Shown: positions 26,378-38,400 of the stretch, piece by piece
Layout of the letters: each line of letters opens with the position of its first letter
How positions within the stretch are numbered: position 1 is the stretch's first letter
Assembly: GCA_963402885.1 (NCBI GenBank)
Contig: OY727093.1
Location: forward strand, 11,171,501 to 11,235,500
Reading direction: 5' to 3'
Origin: Antedon bifida
Taxonomy: Eukaryota; Echinodermata; Crinoidea; Comatulida; Antedonidae
Length of the DNA: 64,000 bases
Translations under genes and position numbers: made by a program
Notes under the pieces: model-generated
Databases searched by the model: none
The model's input: the letters and a program-made list of their open reading frames with translations, nothing else
What the model was told of the DNA's origin: nothing

Positions 26378-26888
26378 TTATCTAAAATTGTCTTTCTGCT
26401 TTAAAATAACAAAGGCAAATATGTCAGCGACGACGTATACAATTCCGATACTAAGAAGAATTACTATTGAAATTATAAACACTTCTTTAGCGGTAGGTAA
26501 CCGAGATTCAAAAATATTTACACCACGAAAAAGGCTCAAGTTCTTCTGGCAAAATATTTGTTACTAAAAAGCGGACGTGAAGATTACTGACGTTTGATTC
26601 AAACGAATACCACTTATAACATATGATAAACGATTTAGGTACAGGTACACAATCATATACCCTTTTCTTTGAATTCATGAATTCTACGTCACATGCGAAA
26701 GTAAGTCTTAGCCAATGACAAGCGACGGCTTGAACGATAGTATGAGTTCTTTTCACTATTCGCAAACAATCTGCACTTTTCTCTAATAACCTCAACATCC
26801 CATCCCAGTTGCATGTAATCTTTCCTAATGTATTTATTCGAAGCCTCGGTTTATCATTAGCAGTGATTACCTTTAACTCGGCAACCAA
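26378..26888 (-). CDS. RAMP-like single-pass membrane protein, 5' end incomplete, with apparent frame change
   Basis: An open frame (26888 down to 26508) encodes a cysteine-rich domain of about 125 residues. It is preceded by a stop and has no ATG, so it is probably an internal exon with the signal peptide on an unseen upstream exon. Its core CNWDGMLRLLEKSADC has the Cys-x-Trp...Ala-Asp-Cys spacing (16 residues) of receptor activity-modifying proteins, followed by ACHW and VYDC, with six cysteines in all. At a run of five A's (26528-26532) the plus-one frame takes over, giving ESRLPTAKE, the hydrophobic segment VFIISIVILLSIGIVYVVA, then ILKQKDNFR and a stop at 26378-26380. Such a layout (ectodomain, one TM, short basic tail) fits a RAMP. 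The frame change could be a sequencing or assembly error, a short unrecognised intron (an AG acceptor precedes KNLSLF) or real decay. The RAMP assignment is inference from a short motif. Confidence 0.45.
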
Positions 26889-27503
26889 TTAATCTAAATG
26901 TAAACAATTTAAAAACTAATGCCACTCTTCATTTGTTCTGTTGTAAATGTATATTTTAATTAAACATTATTTTAATATTATTATTTTAACATTTTAATTT
27001 TGTATTTGTTGTTGAATTTTGTTTGCGTCATTTCACGATGTGTACTTATGAATATTATAATTAGTCTGGGATCAGAAAGGTGTTACAGTAAGTATATATT
27101 ATTAACTACATAATCAAACTTATAAATTTAAATCAAAAACCAGGTGTTAGAAATAATGCAATAACAATTAACACATCAGAGAAAGTGACTTTATTTAGTA
27201 GAAGATTTATAATTTATAGCATAATGCAAAATGGTATTTTAGGATATTTAGGTACCATTATATGCAGAGACCACAGATTTCATTACCTTATATTTAAAAC
27301 TATAATGAATGTACGATTATTTTTAAAATTAACCGTCGAGAGCTTGTTCCATAAATAAGTATAATTATTTGATTACTATTAAATGTACTTACACACCCAC
27401 ACAGCACTTTTCTCTTAATGTACCAGAAGTACACAGGGGTAGCAACTGTATTTAATGTTACCCGTTGTTCCGCAAAAATATATATGTATTATTGACTGTA
27501 AAT

Positions 27504-27830
27504 GCTGCCGATAACACCAAAGACGATCACAACATGAATAGGCACAATCTATTCCACATTTCCATGCAGGAACAAATCAATGAGAGCATCATACCGACTC
27601 GTATTGAACATTGTATTCTCTTTTTCGGATATTATATATGATGATGATAGTGTTGTTATTTTTCTTGCTCAAAATGTGTACATCATTATATATAAATGTC
27701 TTCACAATTAAATTATGCTTCTAATAAATAAAATACACGATGAGTATACTAATACCGGTAGTATAATGGGTACTCTTCCAAAAAGCTCACTTCTTTTAGT
27801 GATGGTTTTCGCGATGGTTTTCACAATTTG
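27504..27830 (-). pseudogene. decayed copy of the RAMP-like TM plus GPCR N-terminus cassette
   Basis: On the minus strand, 27629-27504 translates as FNTSRYDALIDLFLHGNVE, a stop, then IVPIHVVIVFGVIGS. This aligns with FNTSKYDGFIYMFLQRDFEE and the start of TM1 of the intact GPCR. At 27720-27810, CACTTCTTTTAGTGATGG matches CACTTCTTTAGCGGTAGG of the intact TM-coding region, followed by GISILIVYFIY. Order and spacing (about 200 versus 182 bases) match the intact locus. The in-frame TAG and missing remainder of the receptor show that it is dead, unless it is a diverged first exon. Confidence 0.7.
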
Positions 27831-28379
27831 AGTAACGTATGCCTACTGTACAACTTATCCTAAGTGCATCGTTGTGCACCTCCTATTTTCAATGACGTCA
27901 GAGTTGCGCAACTTGACTAACGCGCGATTTCCTGAATTTCCATGATTATTGATTATAGATTAAAAACGAAAAGTCATTTTTTATTGACACTTGGTAAAAG
28001 TTTAATTCATATCAAGGGCTAACTTTCCGTGGAATAAAAATGGCATGTTTCACAAAAAGTTACGCGTGCACGCGTATGTACAATTTTAAATGGCGCAAAA
28101 TGAATGTCTAATCAAATTTCTACCCGATTCATGACATGTTGCGTATCTCTAAAACGTGGAATCAGAACATTTCAAGAGCAAACGGAGAAGTATGAAAAAC
28201 AAGATTTTTTTCTCATGAATTATATTTTCCAGCCTTTGCTAGTAATTAAAACAGATTGAGACCATTTCAACTTTAAATCATGCCATACGAACACGTTGAA
28301 TTAGATATTTTATGCGCGTTTTAGTTTTTTTTTAAATATTGTCAAAATCAGGCCTATTTGAATCTATTATAGATCCTCA

Positions 28380-29195
28380 AGGAGGAGGATTAAAGGTTAC
28401 CCCAATTTGTTAAACTGATTTTGCACAAGGATAAGTTGTAGATATGAATTCATGTAAAAGTTTTACCTGTTGGATGTTGTGACGTCATCATATGGCCAGC
28501 CGAATAAAAAAAAATAGGTTGTTGACTCTGATCGTCATAGCTCATCATAATATTAGAGCGTATCTCGCTTATCAGTTACCCTATTTCCCGCTATAGGTTT
28601 TAATATTTTTTTGATATAATGAATAATGAATTATATTTCGCCTGAGTTACAAATGTTTCAATTTTGATGACGTCATAATGTCAACAAAATTTAATACCTG
28701 GGTCACTTAATTATTTCATCATTACAGTATATTTTCATCTCCTATAGCTCTTTCAAATTAAAAGGTATTATGGAAGCTGTTGAATTGTAGATATGAATTC
28801 ATGTAATGCCTATCGGATGGTGTGACGTCATCATACGACCAATTATAGTAAAGAAGACAGATTCTCATCTTTTTCGTCATAGTCATCACATTTAAAAGAG
28901 CGCCCATCTCGATACTCCGTGTCCAATTTTTTCAAACCTTATATTTTTTTGCTCAAATCATTATCTTCCGAAATTGTCATTTCATGTTTGATTTTGATAA
29001 CGTCATCATACCAAAAAATTAGAACATATGTGGGTCCCGTAATTTCACCTATGCTACACTGTATGTAGTATGTATACAGTAGGTCTATGTAATATACATA
29101 ATGACAATATTTTCTGTGCGAATGTTTTAACGTGCGTGCACGTGGCGTTTATTGTACGGATAATTAACTCGTCAAAATGACGAGTTTAAATCTAA
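28380..29195 (+). mobile_element. Helitron-like non-autonomous repeat (copy 1)
   Basis: Two internal near-repeats contain GTAGATATGAATTCATGTAA followed by GGATG.TGTGACGTCATCATA. The 3' end is a perfect short palindrome ACTCGTCAAAATGACGAGT (29167-29185) followed within 10 bases by CTAA. This is the stem-loop plus CTRR layout of Helitron 3' ends. A relative with the same blocks and a similar end lies at 59868-60727. There is no ORF, and the left end is not defined. Confidence 0.6.
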
Positions 29196-30559
29196 TTTAT
29201 AATTGTTACTGAACAAATTCCTAGCATCAACAGTTCAACCTCTCACGTCATTATGATCGAAACAAAATGAGTGGCAATATAAGGAAGACATAAACATATC
29301 ACTTGCTGTGTTATGCTAATTTGTAATTAGCATTTTGGTAGGCTGACTGGTGGCTTAAAAGATAGATGAATTATCTAAATAGTGCGGACGCAGTTGGCAA
29401 CGATACGTAATAGAATCATATATAAATTATATTCCGTGATAATTGAATCCTTAGATGTCGTTAGTAAGTAAATTGTTGTTATACACATTTTATTTTTTAA
29501 GTAATTAAAACTAATCACGTGTAATAGTAGTTAGATTCCAGTTTATTCACCTTGTCCCATTTGTGTTCATTCATTAGTACACAACAATACATTACGACCC
29601 TTTGCGCATGTGTACAAATCAATCTGCTTTATGATTGCTGTGGCTTATGTTGGTGCTATTGGACGAATAGAAAGAGGTCGTCATACTATAGTATAATAGT
29701 ATGAAGTATTTAAACTGGATTTGAATGAACATTCAATAAACTACAAAGGATTTACAGAATGTGTGGATTCAAGTGGATTAAACAACGTGGTACTGATACG
29801 TTTAATCATAGTATTAGAAATGAAATGTTTAATTATTAGTAGGAAACTTAGAATTTTGCATTTACAGTATATATCACCACAGGCGCCAAACATTAATTTT
29901 GAACCACCCGGGTGAAATTCTGAAAATGAATTAAATAATATATAATATACATATATTTCTTTTTATATTTCTTTTTTATATGTTTCTTATTTGACTTACA
30001 GATGTAGATCAATAAATATAAATTATACAATTCATCATTAAAATATATATTTGTTTAAATGGAAACAAACAACTCATCAGCTACACTTAGAGTATAGACT
30101 TTTACAAATTAGTTGTATTGTCTTTAGTAACTCTCTTTTTTTTATGCTTGCATTATTTACGTTTATGCACAAAATAAAAATGATAACATACCGTATTCAG
30201 AATGAATTTATTCAATGTCGATGTATAGTAAGAAGACACAAAGACAAAAGACCAAACAAAAATCAACGGGACATTAAATATAAATAGCGATAATTAATAA
30301 CATAGATTAAATATTATAGGCCCATTGTGTATCAACATATCGTGTATGAGAGTGAATGTCCTTTTTAACTGAATAATTAGGAGTTCGTGTTATAAATTAT
30401 TTTACATGGTTATTTTGTACTATAAAATTGGTTAGTGCATGGGCGATTTGATTTTTTGCCCACCACGTGGAACTCAGTTCTAACAGTTTGGAAATAACTA
30501 TTCCAGATCTATTTTAATTTGAACAGGGAAATAACATTTCAAAGTCATAGTACTATAAC
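29196..30559. other. region without supportable gene
   Basis: AT-rich DNA. Short frames at 29721-29915 and 30051-30287 have no recognisable domains or splice context. Confidence 0.4.
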
Positions 30560-31640
30560 TGTATTCATCCCCCACTGTGGGATGTTATGCGTATTTAACT
30601 GATTACGAAGCACATGGTACACCTGGTCCTATCTTTGACAAAAGTCTCACCTCCACAATTGAGGCAAAAATAGACGACGCGTCTGAAGGGCCTACAAACT
30701 TTTTGTTGAATATGCCGGACGAACCAAACGACAAATCTAAGCCAAACGACCAACAAACATCGGATGAGCAGTCTAGTACACTATAGAGAAGTTGTAGTAA
30801 GGAAACCTGTAAACAAAATGGAATACTAGCAAAATACTAGCAAAAAACCCGCATATTACCTGATATGTGTTAACCCAAAGAAGCTACCAAATTCGAAATG
30901 GGCATGTCAAAATTGCAAAATGGATATAAGCTAAAAAAGTTGAGTTTTACAGACAAATGGAAACAAAATTGCACTGAAAATGATCATATTAAGAAACGGC
31001 AAGCAAGTCTAGAGAAGAAGCAACAAATGACAAGCTTAAACGAAAAGATCAGCAATAACTTGAGGTTGATCTTGAACGTACGGCCGATTAAACACCTCCT
31101 TAGATATTATTATCACTAGCCTAGAGAGCCCTAATCCAATCCACAAAAACCTTATAATAGGGGACGTTATGCCCAGGGATATGGATAACTAATGGTTTAA
31201 GGACACTGATATCATAGTGAAACGATGTGCGGTTATCGAAGATATAACATGAACTACAGAAGTCCGCGAACTTAAATTAGTATGCAAATATAATTATAAA
31301 AGTTGGAACACACGATGTCTCAAATGGTAAGGAGGTAAAAGAATCCAGGAATCAATGGAAAAAATAATCACAATTGTCACCAACATCGAAGCTTTATATA
31401 TCAGCAATTCCTTCACGACCAACAAAATGGATGATATTGGTGATTTCAGTACATGACTTGATACCTCCAATTTCAATATACAGAGAAATCATCCAGGCAA
31501 CATGCCCAAGGTTCTACAAACAGAAATCCAAATACACGCCTCGGGAGACGAAAGAGGCATGGCTATTCTAATCAACAAGCAAGAAATGACAGTTACCAGC
31601 ACTTATGGCTTCAAATAGTCGAACTATATTATGTATGAAC
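30560..31640 (+). pseudogene. CR1/L2-like LINE ORF1 remnant (PHD-like tail and esterase-like block)
   Basis: Several frames are needed, and stops are present. At about 30860-30920 the frame reads LICVNPKKLPNSKWACQNCK, like the end of a PHD zinc finger. It is followed by a lysine/glutamine-rich, coiled-coil-like segment (KKRQASLEKKQQ). At about 31149 comes NLIIGDVMPRDMDN, similar to the first block (GDS) of the SGNH esterase domain; the serine is replaced here by valine. Some CR1-clade ORF1 proteins combine PHD-like and esterase domains. The position just upstream of the RT units (32185 onward) supports one LINE 5' end. The copy is broken. Confidence 0.45.
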
Positions 31641-31861
31641 CATGCTAGAAATGTTAACTAAATATGATCATTATAATTACAGAGTCCGAAAAAGAGACTA
31701 ACAACTTAAATGTTCCCTGAACATGGAGGGCGCTAGATTTGAGCAACTAAATCAAGAGGGTTTATATTTGGACATTTCAATATTTTTTTTCCTATTAGGT
31801 TAAGACAGAAACTATAGAATCTGAATCCTCATATGAATATTCATGATGTGACGGCAAAGGG

Positions 31862-31976
31862 TGTCTAGAAAACTCAGATCTAGAAAACTCAGATCTCAGT
31901 TTTCTAGATCTAGAAAACTCAGATATCTGACTTTTCTAGATTTAGAAAACTCAGATATCTGACTTTTCTAGATCTT
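31862..31976. repeat. TCTAGAAAACTCAGAT palindromic tandem repeat
   Basis: GATCTAGAAAACTCAGATCT and its inverse (CAGTTTTCTAGATC) alternate about five times, so the stretch can fold into nested hairpins as well as slip as a tandem repeat. Confidence 0.8.
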
Positions 31977-31989
31977 GTTGTGATCTTGA

Positions 31990-32160
31990 TGTTCCAGCTA
32001 GGCCTACTAATCTAAGAGCCCAACTAAGCTAGGCCTAGAAACGTCTGACGAGAGAACCTTCGACGCGAGCTACTTAGGTAGTGCATTCTTTTTCTCTTGT
32101 TATTATAATTAACCTTAATAGAACGCACATTTAAGACAAGAAATGGCCTGATTTAGCACA
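31990..32160. mobile_element. partial copy of the SHMT2-intron MITE
   Basis: AGCTAGGCCTACTAATCTAA, GACGAGAG, GCGAGCTACTTAGGTAGTGC and CATTTAAGACAAG.AATG occur in the same order as at 16960-17110 inside the MITE at 16554-17179. Terminal repeats are not preserved. Confidence 0.7.
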
Positions 32161-32469
32161 AGCAAATTTAATTCAAGAAAGTATAACAGAAAATAAAATC
32201 GATGTAAAAAAACAGTAATTTGTAATAATAATGGCGATGTCCTCTATAAAGCTAAGGACATCGCAAATGAAATTAACAAATGATTCTCAAATATAGGTCC
32301 ACATCTTGCATCACAAAATGCTTGAGCCGATAAATGTTATAAATTATGATGAAATCGATATTTTCACCGAAAATAATTTTGAATTCGAGCACATCATATG
32401 TGAATTTGTATTTAAATACTTATATTAAATAATATTTCAAAAAAACAATAATCATAATAATTTACCAAC

Positions 32470-33083
32470 GTGCATTTTAAAAATGTCTGCCTCGATCATA
32501 TTCCCAATTATTACAAGCATAATAAACTCTTTCACAAGAGTAAATTCCCAAATACGTGGAAAATAGCAAAGGTGACGTCAATTTTTAAGAATGGTAACAA
32601 AACTAACCATAATAACTATCGTCCCATATCCGTCCTACATATACTTTCAAAAATAATTGAACGAGTCGTTTTTTAAATCAAGTTTATGCCTTTTTTAATA
32701 ACAATAATCTATTATGTATAAATAAATCAGGTTTTCGACCATCATACTCAACATCTGCTACACTTACAAACGTGACGGACGACTGGTATAGTGCAGTAGA
32801 CAGGGTATGCTGGTCACAACCCGATTTTAAACAGGCCTTTGCTGCGGTAAACCATAACATACTATTAAGCAAATTGAGACTTTATGGTCTAAGAATATAT
32901 GTATTTAAATGGTTCGAGAGCTATCTGACTGAGCGAAAACAATTCACAAATGTGAATAATACATTGTATGACTATACACACATCCAAGTGTCTCAGTGGT
33001 CAATCGTGGGTCCACTTGCTTTCCTCTTGTATATAAATGACCTATTGAAGGTTGTACAAAATTGCAAAATAAATGTATATTGA
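32470..33083 (+). pseudogene. LINE reverse transcriptase fragment in unit 1
   Basis: Two frames cover this part of the RT domain: 32470-32676, ending in KIIERVVF then a stop from an extra T, and 32772-33083 carrying DDWYSAVDR, AAVNHNILLSKLRLYG and GPLAFLLYINDLL. The usual FSKAFDxVxH block is scrambled (SQPDFKQAFAAVNHNI). The YADDT block is lost to a frameshift after NCKINVY. Confidence 0.8.
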
Positions 33084-34584
33084 CGATACTATAATCCATT
33101 GTGCTTTAAAAAATGAAAATAAAATATTCTAAAGTATAAATGAAGAGCTTATACAAATCCACGATTGGCTAAAAAAGATTAAAGTCTGAGTGTATGTTGA
33201 TCGGATCGACAAACCGATTGGCAACTACCAAAGAAAAAAATAGATCTGTTAATATAGATAATAATGTTGTAATACGCGTTCGATATTGCAAACATCTCGG
33301 TATCATAATCTATATATAAATTTACGTAAGGGCAAAATTCGGTAAATCGCACGTTATTTCTAGAATGTTTACTCGATGGTATATAAAGTTGGTTCGTACT
33401 TTCGATACTGATTTTAACCACCTGATGTAACCCTGTTTACTAATTAAATTGAGTTCGATAATTAGTTATTGACAATTAAAACGAATTTAGGTTCAACGAT
33501 TTGCCCCAAATTGGGGTGTTTTCCGATCGTGGTATACACTGTCTAATGCATGTCCATCTTGAAAAATACCCGCATACAATAATACGAGGATGATTCGCAT
33601 TTTCCTATCTCCTCCTACGATAATTGTTTTTAGTGGCTGAAAACCGGTTGAACAGCTCGAGTACAGCATCATAATGTTGAAGACAGGCCGATTTACTTTA
33701 AAAAAATACTATTTTGATAGATTTAATATACGTTTATACAAATGTATTGATTTGCAATGAATGGAACATTCCAAATTATTTGGTTTAACCATGCTTGCAT
33801 ACCTCCATGGTTTAACACAAGTAGGTAAATTTATGGGACCTTGGAGAATAAACATAAATAGTATTGTAATGCTATACAATACTGTAAATCGGTATTAACC
33901 ACTTTTGATCGCCATTTGAATCGCAAAGTTCTTATTGTGTGTGTTTGTACTGTTATATATAATATAAACAAATATACTAATAAACTTTATTACTATGAGT
34001 GTGGGTAGCCCCTACTTTTAGATTATAAACACATAATAATATAATATTTTATTACTGACAGTTGCTTCTCAACGTTTGTATTAATTAATAATTACAAAAA
34101 ATATAAACGTACTTTACTATTTCAATCGACTATGACAGTGACAATTTTAACAAAGTTATTAAATCGGAAATGTTTTACTCTATTTAGTGGTATATTATTT
34201 AAAAACCTATAAAAAGAATATTTCGTTACTGAGTGGATAATAAAGAAAAATAAAGAATAATTTAATATAAAGAATATATTAAAAAATTGTTCCTCTTTGT
34301 AACTATCCTCATCCCCAACCCTCAACCCTAATGTTAGATACAAAACACAAATTGGGTTTTTTTAAATGAGTCCAAATCAAAAATTTGGACTCATTTTGTG
34401 ACAAGTTTCTCTTTCGGAAGTAATTCCCAGGGTGCTAATTTTAGTTGACTACATAAATCATTGTGTCTATTTATTTGTTTCTGTAAACGACAATGTTTTA
34501 TAGTCATGCAGTACGTACATTTGAAATCGCCAGTTTTTTTACGCTGATATTACTATGTATTCGAGAACCATCTGTGGGCACGAC

Positions 34585-34621
34585 CTAGATGGTACGCGAG
34601 CGAAGCGAGCGTACCATCTAG
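34585..34621. repeat. perfect hairpin in LINE unit 1
   Basis: CTAGATGGTACGC and GCGTACCATCTAG form a 13-bp perfect inverted repeat around GAGCGAAGCGAGC. The same hairpin occurs at 37857-37893 and 41757-41793. It is missing from unit 4. Confidence 0.9.
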
Positions 34622-35458
34622 TAGACGAAAATTTATCATGGAGAAATCAAATTCAATAATTCGCGGTAAAGCTCTAAAAGGACTGGGCATGCTCAGATGA
34701 TGTAAATATTATTATCCACACAAAAATAAAAAAATAAAAAGAAATATTGCACACTGTAATGTAGTACCTCACTTGAGTTACTGTAAGATTATTTGGTGAA
34801 ATATAGTAGTCAAAACAGAACAGCTGCACGAATCGGTTTTTTAATATCACCAACTTGTGTAAAAACAATCAATGTTGAGTTGTGCTATTTACATCAGTCT
34901 CGTGAATAAATAAAGTTTATATATAAAACACATAACATACAAAGCAACGACTTTTCTCTTTGTAATATTGTTTTTAATAATGCACACTGTCATAATCTGT
35001 TATAAATGTGTAAATCTGTGGATTGTGTAAATCATGGTATTTGTGATAGTGTGAAGTCTGCCATTTTTCACAATGATGTTGATACTTTATTTAATTTGTT
35101 AAAACCTTTTGATTTTCTTTTTGCTGGACCGTGTAAAATTTAAATCAAATGTGTTTTTTTTAATTGTACAATTACTGTTTTACTATGTTCTCCTAAGGGA
35201 GGTGAATAAATTTGAACTTGAATTGAATTTGAATATAATTTTATCTGGTTTTATTTTATGTATTGTCTATCTTGTTACTCTTCGCCATTACTTGTGATTG
35301 AACAACAACAACTTTTTGTATAGTTTAAATCGAGCAGATTTTGTAACAATTTCTATATTTCTGTATTAACTAAATTATAAATGGGTGATGAGTTTGATTA
35401 ATTTTATTACTGTATTGTTTATCTTGATTTCTCATTTTTATTTTGTATTTGTTATTTT

Positions 35459-38400
35459 AACAGAAAATAAAATCGATGTAAAAAAACAGTAATTTGTAAT
35501 AATAATGGCGATGTCCTCTATAAAGCTAAGGACATCGCAAATGAAATTAACAAATGATTCTCAAATATAGGTCCACATCTTGCATCACAAAATACTTGAG
35601 CCGATAAATGTTATAAATTATGATGAAATCGATATTTTCACCGAAAATAATTTTGAATTCGAGCACATCATATGTGAATTTGTATTTAAATACTTATATT
35701 AAATAATATTTCAAAAAAACAATAATCATAATAATTTACCAACGTGCATTTTAAAAATGTCTGCCTCGATCATATTCCCAATTATTACAAGCATAATAAA
35801 CTCTTTCACAAGAGTAAATTCCCAAATACGTGGAAAATAGCAAAGCTGACGTCAATTTTTAAGAATGGTAACAAAACTAACCATAATAACTATCGTCCCA
35901 AATCCGTCCTACATATACTTTCAAAAATAATTGAACGAGTCGTTTTTTAAATCAAGTTTATGCCTTTTTTAATAACAATAATCTATTATGTATAAATAAA
36001 TCAGGTTTTCGACCATCATACTCAACATCTGCTACACTTACAAACGTGACGGACGACTGGTATAGTGCAGTAGACAGGGTATGCTGGTCACAACCCGATT
36101 TTAAACAGGCCTTTGCTGCGGTAAACCATAACATACTATTAAGCAATTGAGACTTTATGGTCTAAGAATATATGTATTTAAATGGTTCGAGAGCTATCTG
36201 ACTGAGCGAAAACAATTCACAAATGTGAATAATACATTGTATGACTATACACACATCCAAGTGTCTCAGTGGTCAATCGTGGGTCCACTTGCTTTCCTCT
36301 TGTATATAAATGACCTATTGAAGGTTGTAAAAATTGCAAAATAAATGTATACTGACGATACTATAATCCATTGTGCTTTAAAAAATGAAAATGAAATATT
36401 CCAAAGTATAATTGAAGAGCTTATACAAATCCACGATTGGCTAAAAAATAATAAAGTCTGAGTGTATGTTGATCGGATCGACAACCCGATTGGCAACTAC
36501 CAAAGAAAAAAATAGATCTGTTAATATAGATAATAATGTTGTAATACGCGTTCGATATTGCAAACATCTCGGTATCATAATCTATATATAAATTTACGTA
36601 AGGTCAAAATTCGGTAAATCGCACGTTAATTCTAGAATGTTTACTCGATGGTATATAAAGTTGTTTCGTACTTTCGATACTGATTTTAACCACCTGATGT
36701 AACCCTGTTTACTAATTAAATTGAGTTCGATAATTAGTTATTGACAATTAAAACGAATTTAGGTTCAACGATTTGCCCCAAATTGGGGTGTTTTCCGATC
36801 GTGGTATACACTGTCTAATGCATGTCCATCTTGAAAAATACCCGCATACAATAATACGAGGATGATTCGCATTTTCCTATCTCCTCCTACGATAATTGTT
36901 TTTAGTGGCTGAAAACCGGAAAACAGCTCGAGTACAGCATCATAATGTTGAAGACAGGCCGATTTACTTTAAAAAAAATACTATTTTGATAGATTTAATA
37001 TACGTTTATACAAATGTATTGATTTGCAATGAATGGAACATTCCAAATTATTTGGTTTAACCATGCTTGCATACCTCCATGGTTTAACACAAGTAGGTAA
37101 ATTTATGGGCCCTTGGAGAATAAACATAAATAGTATTGTAATGCTATACAATACTGTAAATCGGTATTAACCACTTTTGATCGCCATTTGAATCGCAAAG
37201 TTCTTATTGTGTGTGTTTGTACTGTTATATATAATATAAACAAATATACTAATAAACTTTATTACTATGAGTGTCGGTAGCCCCTACTTTTAGATTATAA
37301 ACACATAATAATATAATACTTTATTACTGACAGTTGCTTCTCAACGTTTGTATTAATTAATAATTACAAAAAATATAAACGTACTTTACTATTTCAATCG
37401 ACTATGACAGTGACAATTTTAACAAAGTTATTAAATCGGAAATGTTTTACTCTATTTAGTGGTATATTATTTAAAAGCCTATAAAAAAAATATTTCGTTA
37501 CTGAGTGGATAATAAAGAAAAATAAAGAATAATTTAATATAAAGAATATATTAAAAAATTGTTCCTCTTTGTAACTATCCTCATCCCCAACCCTCAACCC
37601 TAATGTTAGATACAAAACACAAATTGGGTTTGTTTAAATGAGTCCAAATCAAAAATTTGGACTCATTTTGTGACAAGTTTCTCTTTCGGAAGTAATTCCC
37701 AGGGTGCTAACTTTAGTTGACTACATAAATCATTGTGTCTATTTATTTGTTTCTGTAAACGACAATGTTTTATAGTCATGCGGTACGTACATTTTAAATC
37801 GCCAGTTTTTTTACGCTGAAATTACTATGTATTCGAGAACCATCTGTGGGCACGACCTAGATGGTACGCGAGCGAAGCGAGCGTACCATCTAGTAGACGA
37901 ACATTTATCATGGAGAAATCAAATTCAATAATTCGCGGTAAAGCTCTAAAAGGACTGGGCATGCTCAGATGATGTAGATATTATTATCCACACAAAAATA
38001 AAAAAATAAAAAGAAATATTGCACACTGTAATGTAGTACCTCACTTGAGTTACTGTAAGATTATTTGGGGAAATATAGTAGTCAAAACAGAACAGCTGCT
38101 CGAATCGGTTTTTTAATATCACCAACTTGTGTAAAAACAATCAATGTTGAGTTGTGCTATTTACATCAGTCTCGTGAATAAATAAAGTTTATATATAAAA
38201 CACATAACATACAAAGCAACGACTTTTCTCTTTGTAATATTGTTTTTAATAATGCACACTGTCATAATCTGTTATAAATGTGTAAATCTGTGGATTGTGT
38301 AAATCATGGTATTTGTGATAGTGTGAAGTCTGCCATTTTTCACAATGATGTTGATACTTTATTTAATTTGTTAAAACCTTTTGATTTTCTTTTTGCTGAA

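Larger units (their letters stand above)
32185..35458 (+). mobile_element. LINE tandem unit 1 (5'-truncated CR1/L2-like RT, broken)
   Basis: Starts at AACAGAAAATAAAATCGATG. Translation with shifts gives AKDIANEINK...FSNIGPHLAS, then KFPNTWKIAKVTSIFK, NYRPISVLHILSKIIERVVF, a finger/palm region with SGFRPS and VSQWSIVGPLAFLLYINDLL, and, about 1.6 kb later (34740-34880), a thumb-like HLSYCKIIW. The gap between RT core and thumb holds non-LINE DNA, including a module also found next to the DIRS element at 50925. The 3' end carries the LINE tail GAATAAATTTGAACTTGAATTGAATTTGAAT at 35203-35233 (first 20 bases meant), the TTGAAT repeat typical of CR1/L2. It has stops and shifts throughout and is not functional. 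Confidence 0.8.

Noticed and set aside
34122..34343. Minus-strand frames repeated in each LINE unit (about 73 and 64 aa)
   Set aside because: They recur only because the unit is duplicated. Compositions are AT-driven and unlike any known protein, and the second one overlaps the RT thumb remnant on the other strand.
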